Assembly (NCBI GenBank): GCA_035530195.1 | Contig: DATKVG010000108.1 | Location: 1 to 22,372 of the forward strand | DNA length: 22,372 bases | Reading direction: 5' to 3' | Source of the DNA: JAPLKX01 sp035530195 | GTDB lineage: Bacteria; Hydrogenedentota; Hydrogenedentia; Hydrogenedentales; SLHB01 | Shown: piece by piece, positions 7,601 to 15,105 of the stretch | How the letters are laid out: each line of letters starts with the position of its first letter | Position numbering within the stretch: position 1 is the stretch's first letter | Position numbers and translations under genes: made by a program | Notes under the pieces: generated by a model | What the model was told of the DNA's origin: nothing | Seen by the model: only the letters and a program-made list of their open reading frames with translations | Database searches by the model: none

Positions 7601-8414
7601 CTCCGGCGTGCTGCTGGAAATTGCCAATGACGCCGTCCGGGTGCGGCAAGTCGATTTCTCCGGGGCCGGTTTCACGGGTATCCGGTTCGATTCGGCGACC
7701 GGATCCCGCGTCATTATCGAGCAATGCCTGTTTACCGGCCTGCAGACGGGTATCGAGATCTTCGATGCCATTCCGACAATCCGCCGCTGCATCTTCGACG
7801 GGATTTCTGGCGACGCCATTGTCGTGCACCCGAGAACGTCCGGTGAAAAGAGCGGGGAGGACGGCAGCCTGGGCCAGGAAAGCGACGCCAATTCGGGCTA
7901 CAACACCTTTGCTTCGACTATCGGAAGCTATGCCGTGGTGAACGACCGCAGCGACGAGCCGCTCGTGGTGGAAATCAACGACTGGGACACCGACAACTTG
8001 GCGGAAATCGCCAGCCGAATCGGCGGCGACGGCGCGGCAGTGGTGGACTTTGATCCCCCGCTGGAGAAAGGGGCCGGCGTGACGGCCGCCGCCGTTTTCT
8101 GCTTGGTTTGGGACGCTGTGGACAGATCGTCCATTGAAAATGGCTCGGTCCGTTTAACCCCCGGCACATTCAGCCCCGTCACCGAGAACGAATCCGGCGT
8201 GTACGCCTTCGCCTGTGTGCCACCGGGCGACTGGACCTTCACCGTCTCCGTGGACGGTTACGCCGATACGGTCCAGTCGACCAATGTCAAGGCCGGCGAA
8301 CCCAGGAGCCTGTTGTTTCCCATGGAGACGAGCAGCCCAAGCGAAGGCGAGAGCGAAGGCGAGAGCGAAGGCGAGGACGACGACAACCCGCCCCCCGGCT
8401 GTTTCGGCGGGTAG
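4623..8414 (+). CDS. Giant secreted multidomain protein: 14 propeller units, Ig-like, Ca-binding-type repeats, beta-helix, Ser-Glu-Gly tail
   Basis: The ATG at 4623 is chosen over an upstream in-frame GTG (4599) because GGGGAGG at 4608-4614 lies 8 bases before it; this gives 1263 residues. A signal peptide covers about 1-37 (hydrophobic core near 14-34). Residues about 69-726 contain 14 units of roughly 38-55 residues built from an AKWNGT.WS.LG segment and a GN.YAGG.F segment. They resemble Kelch- or Rax2-like beta-propeller blades and could form two seven-bladed propellers. An Ig-like domain follows (about 729-818), then Asp-rich thrombospondin type 3/EF-hand-like repeats (about 819-897), a right-handed beta-helix (about 899-1110) and a carboxypeptidase-regulatory-like domain (about 1152-1235). 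The end is a Ser-Glu-Gly acidic run closing in PPPGCFGG. No LPXTG, PEP-CTERM or C-terminal membrane helix is seen. The role is probably extracellular binding or cell-surface display; no enzyme active site was recognised. Confidence 0.88.
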   Translation: MKEYGRIAVKTVFPFSAGLIVVLLALTAATGPAAGAAEPKSNPDDAYWSDQFGFPGTDYDSEPYGGSMIRSVACDASGNIYIGGRFTAAGNVEASSIAKWNVSSSTWSALGSGTDGPVYALAADTMGNVYAGGWFSGAGGLLVHCIAEWDGTVWRSLSTGMDGSVYALAVDSSGNVYAGGNFTTAGGVAAKHIAKWNGSNWSALGSGLDSGVNALAVDDLGNVYAGGWLTVAKWDGTAWSELGTGVNSEVYALALDSVGNVYAGGLFTTASDTGVNCVAKWNGTAWSALGAGINGGVNSLAVDETGNLYAGGSNIAKWDGTTWSTVGTGVTDEEDESPPSVSALKSDGLGNIYVAGTFFIAGGQVANNIAKWNGTEWSSLGTGIGGTCCPEVKAVAVDASSSIYIGGHFWGAGGLRVGGMAKFDGTNWSSVGGGLMRENYDIDCWAYALAADTLGGLYVGGYFSTAGGLDANNIAKWDGLVWSALDLGINGGAAAAVVDSSGQVYVGGYFSTAGDTSVSNVAKWDGTSWSALGTGVDGDVMALAADDADNIYVGGSFETAGGVTVGAIARWNGAGWSALGTGVAGGVDYNGPSVYALASDDAGNVYAGGSFTTAGGVTVNHVAKWNGTLWSSLGAGIGGAEPYCTVKALACDSYGNLYAGGDFLTAEGITVNRIAKWDGTSWSALGSGVMGGEVSAIAIENGKVIVGGTFTKAGEKVSAYLAVWEPPVPLVPNPPVVTGITPTSDTTPTWSWTSGGGGNGKYRYQLDGIAGSWTETTGLAYTPAAPLFDGAHTLYVQERNAVGDWSESGSFTIVIDTISGTDADGDGLTAAEEMSIGTDPDDPDTDDDGLDDGYEYGHGLDPLDPADAYLDADNDGFTNFEEYLLRSDPHDASSPRNTFYVSAETGEDISTGGTESAPWRTIAYAVAQITPSQFLPMTLVVFPGTYEEDVAMKPHLMLAGAESEEKPVLAGSVTAAPSTELQNVVITAPQGPTSGVLLEIANDAVRVRQVDFSGAGFTGIRFDSATGSRVIIEQCLFTGLQTGIEIFDAIPTIRRCIFDGISGDAIVVHPRTSGEKSGEDGSLGQESDANSGYNTFASTIGSYAVVNDRSDEPLVVEINDWDTDNLAEIASRIGGDGAAVVDFDPPLEKGAGVTAAAVFCLVWDAVDRSSIENGSVRLTPGTFSPVTENESGVYAFACVPPGDWTFTVSVDGYADTVQSTNVKAGEPRSLLFPMETSSPSEGESEGESEGEDDDNPPPGCFGG
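8341..8376 (+). repeat. 12-bp tandem repeat coding the Ser-Glu-Gly tail
   Basis: Three consecutive 12-base units (GCGAAGGCGAGA, the last ending in G) encode the repeating Glu-Gly-Glu-Ser part of the giant protein's tail. The unit length is a multiple of three, so copy number can change by slippage without breaking the frame. Confidence 0.85.
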
Positions 8415-8445
8415 GTGTAGTTTTGAGACCTTTGGGAGACTTCTG

Positions 8446-9435
8446 ATGGAATACAGGGCCTTGGGCAGGACCGACTTGAACGTGCCGGTGGTCAGTTTCG
8501 GCGCGTGGGCGATCGGCGGGTGGATGTGGGGTGGGGGGGACGATGAGGCGGCCTTGGCCGCTATTCGCAAAGGGTTGGACCTCGGCATCACGTGTATCGA
8601 TACCGCGCCTGGTTACGGTATGGGCCACAGCGAACGGCTCGTAGGCCAGGCCATCAAGGGCCGGAGGGACGAAGTCGTCGTTGCGACTAAATGCGGGCTG
8701 CGGTGGGATCTCGAGGAGGGGATGGCGTTCTTCCCGACAGTAACGCCCGAGGGCAAACCGTGCACGATCTACCGGAACCTGCGACCGGACTCGATCCGCT
8801 ACGAGTGCGAGCAAAGCCTCGAGCGGCTGGGCGTCGACGTCATTGACCTGTACCAGTGCCATTGGTCCGATCCCTCCTCGAATCTCGATGACACGATGGA
8901 CACCCTTCTGGACCTCCAGCGGCAGGGTAAGATTCGCGCCATCGGCGTGAGCAATTTCAGCGTTAAGGAAATCGAGCAGTGCATGAAAAAAGGCGTCGTC
9001 GCCAGCGACCAGCCCAAGTACAACCCGCTCGAACGCGATGTCGAGAAAGATATCCTGCCGTTTTGCGCCGACAACCACATCGGCGTACTGGCGTACAGCC
9101 CGCTGGCCCAGGGGTTGATGACGGGCAAGGTCACGGTGGATCGCGAGTTCAAAGGCGACGATGTCCGCCAGCGCCACCCGTGGTACACGCCCGAAAACCG
9201 GCGGCGCGTGCTCGATATGCTCGAAAAGATCAAGCCCATTGCCGACGGCCATAACGCAACCCTGGCGCAGGTGGCCATAAACTGGGTGGTTTCGCAACGT
9301 GGAATCACGTCGGCGCTGGTGGGCGCCAGAAACGAGAAACAAGTTATCGAAAATGCCGGCGCAGGCAACTTCAAACTGACCCGCGATGAAGTAGCCACAA
9401 TCCGCCGGCTCGTTGCGGGATTGGGCGCGCCGTAA
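8446..9435 (+). CDS. Aldo/keto reductase
   Basis: This 329-residue protein is a predicted cytoplasmic NAD(P)H-dependent reductase with the TIM-barrel fold of the family. The frame is open from 8215, inside the preceding gene, but GGGAG at 8434-8438 lies 7 bases before the ATG at 8446, and the protein then begins with the family-typical LGRTDL. The catalytic tetrad is visible: Asp52 in IDTAPGYG, Tyr57, Lys82 in ATKCG and His139 in YQCHW. GVSNFS near 167-172 is the usual strand motif. Length is normal. The gene follows the giant protein by 31 bases. Neighbouring Gfo/Idh/MocA and DUF6807 genes suggest carbohydrate metabolism, but the substrate is not determined. Confidence 0.93.
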   Translation: MEYRALGRTDLNVPVVSFGAWAIGGWMWGGGDDEAALAAIRKGLDLGITCIDTAPGYGMGHSERLVGQAIKGRRDEVVVATKCGLRWDLEEGMAFFPTVTPEGKPCTIYRNLRPDSIRYECEQSLERLGVDVIDLYQCHWSDPSSNLDDTMDTLLDLQRQGKIRAIGVSNFSVKEIEQCMKKGVVASDQPKYNPLERDVEKDILPFCADNHIGVLAYSPLAQGLMTGKVTVDREFKGDDVRQRHPWYTPENRRRVLDMLEKIKPIADGHNATLAQVAINWVVSQRGITSALVGARNEKQVIENAGAGNFKLTRDEVATIRRLVAGLGAP

Positions 9436-9490
9436 CGTCGGCGCGGTTCTCCGGCCCGCGCCGTCGAGAGCACAGACTGCGGGGAAAAAG

Positions 9491-9538
9491 GGGACACCCC
9501 CACAACGCGCGCTACGAAGCGCGGCCGGGGGGCGTCCC
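9491..9538. repeat. Long nested intergenic hairpin (REP-like)
   Basis: In the 130-base gap between the aldo/keto reductase and the next gene, GGGACACCCCC (9491-9501) pairs with GGGGGCGTCCC (9528-9538) with one mismatch. Inside it, CGCGCT and AGCGCG pair around an ACGA loop. No T-run follows on the plus strand, so it is not a standard terminator. A REP-type palindrome or an RNA-stability element are the alternatives. Confidence 0.65.
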
Positions 9539-9565
9539 AACGTGAAGATTAGGGAGTTGCTACGA

Positions 9566-10747
9566 ATGCAAAAGAAGACCGTGCGGGCGGGCATTGTGGG
9601 GGCGGGGTTCAGCGCAACGTTTCATTACGAGGCGCTGCGAAAAGTGTATGGCGTCGACGTCGACATCCGCGGCGTGTATGCGCTCGACATGGATCAGGCC
9701 AAAACCTACGCGCAGAAACGGGGCATCCGTTGTTTCGACTCGCTCGACTCGTTGTTGGACGAAGTCGACGCGATCCATTGTTGCGTGCTGGTGGCTGGGC
9801 ACGAATCCGTCGCCGTCGCCGCGCTCGAACGCGACAAGTTCGCCATCGTCGAGAAACCGCTTACCGGCTATTGCGGGGACGGGTCAGAATCATTCCATGG
9901 CGACACCTTCCCCAAGGAAGACGCGCTCGAGCACGGGCTGGCGAGTGTCGAGCAAATGCTGGCCGCCGAGGCATCGAGCAAAGGCCGGATTCTTTACGCC
10001 GAAAACTGGGTGTACGCCCCCGCGATCCAGCGCGAGCGGGACATCATCGAGAAAACCGGCGCCCAGATCCTGTGGATACACGGCGAAGAGGCCCACTCGG
10101 GCTCGCACAACCCAACCTACGCCTATTGGAAATACTCCGGCGGCGGCGTCATGATCGGCAAAGGGTGCCACCCGCTCTCGGCGGCCCTGTACCTCAAGCG
10201 CGTCGAAGGCCGTGCCCGCAACGGCAATCCTGTCCGGCCCAAGTCCGTTTCGGCCCGCACCCACGCCCTCACCCGCATGCCCAGTTTCCGCGACGAAGGC
10301 CACATCCGCCGCGACTACCACGACATCGACGATTTCTCGATGATGCACGTCACGTTCGATGACGGCACCATCGCAACGGTTTTCGCGTCCGACATCATCC
10401 TGGGCGGCATCCACAACTGGCTCGAAGTCGCCGCAAACAACCACCGGACGTTCTGCAACATCAACCCAAACACGGCCATGCAGGTGTACAACCCGCTCGA
10501 CGCCAACTTCCGCGACGTCTACACCGTCGAGAAAATCGGTACCAAGCAAGGCTGGACCAACATGCCCCCGGATGAGGATTGGTCAACCGGATACCCCCAG
10601 GAAATTGAGGCCTTCTACCGCACCATTGCGTATGGAGAACCTGTAGAAAGCGACAGCCGCCTCGGCGCCGACACCATCTCCACCATCTACAGCGCCTATG
10701 TTTCCGCGGAACGGGGCGGCGCCGAAGTCGAAATCCGCACCTTCTGA
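9566..10747 (+). CDS. Gfo/Idh/MocA family oxidoreductase
   Basis: The frame extends upstream to 9413, but GGGAG at 9552-9556 and the dinucleotide motif position support the ATG at 9566, giving 393 residues. The Rossmann fingerprint is GIVGAGFSATFH at 9-20. EKPLT at 96-100 provides the conserved lysine. GKGCHPL at 199-205 places a histidine (His202) in the active-site region, but the usual downstream Asp is not in the common GxHxxD spacing. A segment of about 30 residues after EKP (about 101-130) looks inserted relative to the compact family core. No signal peptide is present, so it is cytoplasmic. The strong hairpin at 9491-9538 lies just upstream. Substrate unknown. Confidence 0.9.
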   Translation: MQKKTVRAGIVGAGFSATFHYEALRKVYGVDVDIRGVYALDMDQAKTYAQKRGIRCFDSLDSLLDEVDAIHCCVLVAGHESVAVAALERDKFAIVEKPLTGYCGDGSESFHGDTFPKEDALEHGLASVEQMLAAEASSKGRILYAENWVYAPAIQRERDIIEKTGAQILWIHGEEAHSGSHNPTYAYWKYSGGGVMIGKGCHPLSAALYLKRVEGRARNGNPVRPKSVSARTHALTRMPSFRDEGHIRRDYHDIDDFSMMHVTFDDGTIATVFASDIILGGIHNWLEVAANNHRTFCNINPNTAMQVYNPLDANFRDVYTVEKIGTKQGWTNMPPDEDWSTGYPQEIEAFYRTIAYGEPVESDSRLGADTISTIYSAYVSAERGGAEVEIRTF

Positions 10748-10763
10748 ACGCCTCATGTGCCTA

Positions 10764-10804
10764 TCACAAAGAATGTGACATTCAATAATAACTCGATCTA
10801 TTAT
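10764..10804 (+). promoter_or_regulatory. Promoter with TCACA/TGTGA palindrome upstream of the DUF6807 gene
   Basis: The AT-rich gap 10748-10843 contains GTGACA (10775-10780) and TATTAT (10799-10804) with an 18-base spacer. The palindrome TCACA-N5-TGTGA (10764-10778) overlaps the -35, as expected for a repressor operator. The leader would be about 35 bases. This suggests that the DUF6807 gene has its own start, separate from the oxidoreductase upstream. Confidence 0.5.
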
Positions 10805-10843
10805 GGTAAAAAGGGCGATTGTAGTTCGAAATTGGGAGGAGTT

Positions 10844-11767
10844 ATGAAAACTGCCGGGATTGTTGCGTGTTTACTTTGCCTGGGAATAGGCGCAAATGGA
10901 GAGTTTACCCTCGAGGACGATCAAAAAACACTGACCGTGCTGGAAAATGGGGCGCCGGTTTTTGCGTACAACTATGCGCCGGTTCCTGTGCCCGCGTCGG
11001 TGCCTGCAACTTACGTCAGGTCATGCTACGTCCATCCGCTGTACGGGCTTGATGGGCAAGTCGTTACGCAAGACTTTCCGAAAGACCACTATCATCACCG
11101 CGGGCTGTTTTGGGCGTGGCCCGAATGCACCGTGGGTGGCCGCCGGATGGACGTCTGGCTGGCCCAGGACGTTAAGCAGCGCCACCGCCAGTGGGTAGCC
11201 CGCGACGCCGGCCCAGACAAAGCGGAGATTGCCGTCGTCAACGGCTGGTCATTTGAAGACGCACCGGAAAAAGACGTCGTGCGCGAGGAAGTCAAGCTGA
11301 CCGCGCTGCCGGCGGATGAAAAGGGGCGCGCGATAGATTTCGAGATCAATCTCACCAACGTGTCCGACCAGCTTGTAGTATTCGAAGGGGCGAAAAACAA
11401 AGGCTATGGGGGGCTTTGTTTCCGGCCGCACGCCGACTTCAAACCGTTCACGTTTACCACGGCCCTGGGCGTTTCGCCCAAAGACGCTCTCCGTTGCGAA
11501 ACGCCGTGGGCCGACGTCTCCTGGACTGCCGGGGAAAAGACGAGCGGGCTCGCCATTTTCCAGCATGCCTCGAATCCGGGGTATCCGTTCCCGGGCTGGA
11601 TCTTCCGCCATTATGCGTTTCTGGGCGTGTCCTGGCCTCATGAACAGACCCACGAACTCCCGCCGGGGCAGTCGTTCAGGTTGAAGTACCGGGTTTACGT
11701 TCATCGCGGTAACGCCGCGGAAGCGACCGTAGCCGCTGCTTTTGAGAAATACGCCAGTAGCCAGTAA
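10844..11767 (+). CDS. DUF6807 / PmoA-like family exported protein
   Basis: The frame opens at 10757, but GGGAGGAG at 10834-10841 and a signal peptide beginning at the ATG (10844) fix the start, giving 307 residues. The signal covers about 1-19. The rest matches the family annotated as 'methane oxygenase PmoA' (DUF6807), recognised by KDHYHHRGLFWAW near residues 84-96; despite the name it is not particulate methane monooxygenase. The histidine cluster is a plausible metal or active site. The family is usually found beside Gfo/Idh/MocA oxidoreductases and sugar-catabolism genes, as here. The spacing from the RBS to the ATG is short. The sensor kinase gene follows after 36 bases. The biochemical reaction is not known to me. 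Confidence 0.8.
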   Translation: MKTAGIVACLLCLGIGANGEFTLEDDQKTLTVLENGAPVFAYNYAPVPVPASVPATYVRSCYVHPLYGLDGQVVTQDFPKDHYHHRGLFWAWPECTVGGRRMDVWLAQDVKQRHRQWVARDAGPDKAEIAVVNGWSFEDAPEKDVVREEVKLTALPADEKGRAIDFEINLTNVSDQLVVFEGAKNKGYGGLCFRPHADFKPFTFTTALGVSPKDALRCETPWADVSWTAGEKTSGLAIFQHASNPGYPFPGWIFRHYAFLGVSWPHEQTHELPPGQSFRLKYRVYVHRGNAAEATVAAAFEKYASSQ

Positions 11768-11803
11768 ACACGAGTAAGTTAATCGTTGCCGGGGGGACAG
11801 TAA

Positions 11804-14800
11804 ATGGCCAAAGTGTCCGACGACAAGCGCGGCAAACCAAGTTCCAAGCCGGCCGCGCTCAAGCGAGAAGACCTGCTCCGGCTGGTGCAGGAACTGCGCG
11901 CGGAAAACCAGCAACTCCGGGAAAGCCACACCCGCGTCACGGAAACTGAACGGGCCTTGCGCCTGCTGGTGGACAGCCTCCCGGGCGTTGCTTACCGGTA
12001 TCGCATCAAGAACCGGTGGATACTCGACTTCATCGGCGAAAACTCCAGCGAACTGTGTGGATACCCGTCCGAGTATTTTGTGGAAGAGGGCCACAACTTT
12101 GTCGAATTGATCCACCCGGACGACCAGACCCGCGTGCTCCAGTGCGCCAGCGACGGGGTGACCAACCGCCAGCCCTTCAGTTCCGAGTACCGGATCCGCG
12201 CCGCCGACGGCACGGAAAAATGGGTGCTGGAAAAAGGCCAGGGCGTGTGGGAGGGCAACACGCTGGTCGGGACCGAAGGGTTTATCCTCGACATTACGGC
12301 GCAGAAACGAGCCCAGCTCGATATTACCGAGAGCGAGGAAAGACATCGCAGCCTCGTCGAACTCTGCCCGGACGGTATCGCCATCCACGATGGAATCCAT
12401 CTCTTATATGGAAACGCCGTAGCCATCGAGTTGTTCGGTGGAACCACGCTCGAGGAGGCGCAAAAACGAACCATCGCCAATGTCATCCACCCCGACTACC
12501 ATGAACTCGCACAAAAACGCGTTGCCGCCATGCTGCGCGGTGAGCCGGCCCCGCTCATTGAAGAGGTTTTCGTCAGGGTGGACGGCACCTGTTTTGACGC
12601 GGAAGTCGCGGCACGGCCGATTATGTACCAGGGAAATCCCGCCGTGCTCGTCATTTTCCGTGATATCACCTCGCGAAAAAAGACACGCCAGCGCCTGCAG
12701 GAAGCCCTGTCCCGGTTTGAAGCCGTCATTGAACAGACGCCCCTGGTCGCCATACAGGGAGTCGACCGAGACGGCAACATCCGCCACTGGAACCGGGCGT
12801 CCGCCGCTCTGTTCGGCCTGCAGGCCAAGGAGGTCGAAGGCCAGCGACTGCAGGACATTTTGCCCACGCCTGACCGATCCAACTCGTTTTTGGAGTCGGT
12901 TCAGCGCGTATGGGACACGCGCCAGGCCCTCCCGCCTTGCGAGTGGGAATTCCTGCTGCCCACCGGGGTGCGCCGATGGGTTTACGCCACCATATTTCCG
13001 GTCATCCAGGACGGCGTCACGGAAGAAGCGTTTGTCATGCAGATCGACATCACGTCCCGCCGGCAAATGGAAGAAGAACTGCGCCAAACCCAGGAATTGC
13101 TGCGGTCGATCGTGGTCAATCTTCCGCTTGCCGTCTTTCTGAAGGACGCAAAAGAGTTCCGGTTCCTGCTGTGGAACAAGTGCAACGAGGAGATGCTTGG
13201 CCTGTCAGAAGCCGAGGTGCTGTACAAGACCGACTACGACCTCTTCCCCAAAGAACAAGCCGATGGGTTCCGCGAGGCCGACCTCAAAACCATACAGGCC
13301 GGCCGGCTCACCGACACCCCCGAAGAACCCATCACGTCAACCTCCGGAACCCGAATACTCCATACGCGCAAAATCCCCATCTTTAATTCAAAAGGCGAAC
13401 CCACGTTTCTGCTCGGCATCAGCGTGGACGTCACCGAGCAAAAACGGGCCGAGCAGGCGTTGCGCGAAAGCGAGGCCAAGTATCACACCCTGTTCCAGTT
13501 CTTCCCCGACCCCGTATTCCTCGAAACGCCGGAAGGCGCCGTCATCGACTGCAACACGGTAGCCTGTGATGTCTATGGGTATGACAAAGCGGAGATGGCC
13601 GGCCTTCATGTGGTCGACCTGGTGCCGCCGGAGATCGTTCCCCAACTGAACGGCATGTTTCAGGTCCTTACAGAGGGCCGGCTGGTGGAAGCGCTGGGCA
13701 AGAAACGCAATGGCGAAGTGTTTCCCACCGAAGTCAGCGCCAAGTTTATCGAAGTTGGCGGGCAGACGCAGGTCCTGGTACATGTGCGCGACATCACCGA
13801 GCGCAAACGGGCCGAAGAAGAACGGGCAAAACTGGAGTCGCAAATTCTTCAGGCGCAGAAACTGGAGAGCCTTGGCGTCTTGGCCGGCGGCATTGCGCAT
13901 GATTTCAACAACCTGCTGACGGCCGTTCTCGGTTATGCCGATCTGACGGAGGCGGAACTGCCGACGTCCTCGCCGCTGCGGGACAACGTCCACCAGATCG
14001 CGCAAACCGCACGGCGCGGCGCAGAACTCACCAAGCAGATGCTCGCCTACTCGGGCCGGGGGAAGTTTTCCATCCAGCGCGTTTGCATTTCACACGTCGT
14101 CGAAGAAATGACCCACCTGCTCAAGGTTTCCATCTCAAAGAAGTGCATGCTGCAATGCCGGTTTGCGCCCGACTTGCCCGATATCGAGGCCGACACCGCG
14201 CAAATGCGCCAGGTCGTCATGAACCTCATCATCAACGCATCCGAAGCCATCGGCGAAAACAACGGCGCGATTACGATCACCACGGGCACCGTCAACTGCG
14301 ACCGCGATTATCTCGCCGAAGCCTACCTCGACGAAAACCTCCCCTTGGGCCAGTACGTCTATCTCGAAGTCGCCGATACCGGCTGCGGAATAAACGTCGA
14401 AACGCGCGCCAAAGTTTTCGATCCGTTTTTCACCACCAAATTCACGGGCCGCGGCCTTGGGCTGGCGGCCGTTCTGGGGATCGTGCGAGGCCACCGGGGA
14501 GCCATCAAAGTCTACAGCGAACCCGGCAAAGGGACCTCTTTCAAGGTTCTCTTCCCGGCGTGCGCGTCATACACGACCCCAGCCGTCACGGCCGAACCCG
14601 CGCTGCGTCCCAACTGGCAGGGACGCGGGACCGTCCTTGTGGTCGATGACGAAGACATGGTGCGGGCGCTGGCTCAAAAAATGCTCATGGCGGCCGGGTT
14701 GAACGTTATCACGGCCAGTAACGGGCTGGAGGCGCTCGAGGTCTTCCAGGAAAACGCCGATAAAATCGACCTCGTCCTGCTCGATATGACCATGCCCCAG

Positions 14801-14995
14801 ATGGGCGGCGAGGAAACGTTCCAGGAGTTGCGCAGGTGCCGCCCCGACGCCCGAGTCATTCTGTCGAGCGGCTATAGCGAAACCGACGTAACGGCCCGGT
14901 TTTCGGGAAAGGGGCTGGCCGGTTTCATTCAGAAACCCTATGTAAGCGAAGAACTGATCGACCTCGTGCGCAGAATCATGGAATTCCCGCAGTAG
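11804..14995 (+). CDS. Soluble hybrid histidine kinase with five PAS domains and a receiver domain
   Basis: This 1063-residue signalling protein has no membrane segment and no signal peptide, so it is cytoplasmic. A short coiled coil covers about 22-50. Five PAS/PAC modules follow at about 50-165, 180-290, 302-420, 433-545 and 559-668. The HisKA H-box (GGIAHDFNN) has phospho-acceptor His699. The HATPase domain shows the N-box NLIIN (807-811), DTGCG from Asp858, the FDPFFTTK segment and the GRGLGL lid. The C-terminal receiver has the acidic pair Asp948/Asp949, phospho-acceptor Asp994 and Lys1044 in QKPY. All catalytic residues are intact. The ATG has GGGGGGA (11791-11797) upstream. There is no HPt domain or DNA-binding output, and no partner regulator in the window, so the target is unknown. 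The H-box type resembles kinases of the NtrB-like IAHDFNN class. Confidence 0.93.
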   Translation: MAKVSDDKRGKPSSKPAALKREDLLRLVQELRAENQQLRESHTRVTETERALRLLVDSLPGVAYRYRIKNRWILDFIGENSSELCGYPSEYFVEEGHNFVELIHPDDQTRVLQCASDGVTNRQPFSSEYRIRAADGTEKWVLEKGQGVWEGNTLVGTEGFILDITAQKRAQLDITESEERHRSLVELCPDGIAIHDGIHLLYGNAVAIELFGGTTLEEAQKRTIANVIHPDYHELAQKRVAAMLRGEPAPLIEEVFVRVDGTCFDAEVAARPIMYQGNPAVLVIFRDITSRKKTRQRLQEALSRFEAVIEQTPLVAIQGVDRDGNIRHWNRASAALFGLQAKEVEGQRLQDILPTPDRSNSFLESVQRVWDTRQALPPCEWEFLLPTGVRRWVYATIFPVIQDGVTEEAFVMQIDITSRRQMEEELRQTQELLRSIVVNLPLAVFLKDAKEFRFLLWNKCNEEMLGLSEAEVLYKTDYDLFPKEQADGFREADLKTIQAGRLTDTPEEPITSTSGTRILHTRKIPIFNSKGEPTFLLGISVDVTEQKRAEQALRESEAKYHTLFQFFPDPVFLETPEGAVIDCNTVACDVYGYDKAEMAGLHVVDLVPPEIVPQLNGMFQVLTEGRLVEALGKKRNGEVFPTEVSAKFIEVGGQTQVLVHVRDITERKRAEEERAKLESQILQAQKLESLGVLAGGIAHDFNNLLTAVLGYADLTEAELPTSSPLRDNVHQIAQTARRGAELTKQMLAYSGRGKFSIQRVCISHVVEEMTHLLKVSISKKCMLQCRFAPDLPDIEADTAQMRQVVMNLIINASEAIGENNGAITITTGTVNCDRDYLAEAYLDENLPLGQYVYLEVADTGCGINVETRAKVFDPFFTTKFTGRGLGLAAVLGIVRGHRGAIKVYSEPGKGTSFKVLFPACASYTTPAVTAEPALRPNWQGRGTVLVVDDEDMVRALAQKMLMAAGLNVITASNGLEALEVFQENADKIDLVLLDMTMPQMGGEETFQELRRCRPDARVILSSGYSETDVTARFSGKGLAGFIQKPYVSEELIDLVRRIMEFPQ

Positions 14996-15044
14996 GCGCC
15001 GGCTCTCCGCCGCATCTTCCAGCCCGCGCCGTTCCGTTTCCGGG

Positions 15045-15074
15045 TGGTCATGCCGCCGCGGTACCGTGTACAAT
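15045..15074 (+). promoter_or_regulatory. Possible promoter of the heme gene cluster
   Basis: TACAAT at 15069-15074 and TGGTCA at 15045-15050 are separated by 18 bases, about 30 bases before the radical SAM gene's ATG at 15106. This is the only reasonable promoter-like pair in the 110-base gap after the kinase gene. The -35 match is weak. Confidence 0.35.
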
Positions 15075-15105
15075 AGAGGCAACAAACCGGGTAACGGGCC
15101 TTGGG

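Noticed and set aside
8215..8445. N-terminal extension of the aldo/keto reductase frame
   Set aside because: It overlaps the end of the giant protein in another frame and encodes low-complexity Ala/Lys sequence; the RBS and family start support 8446.
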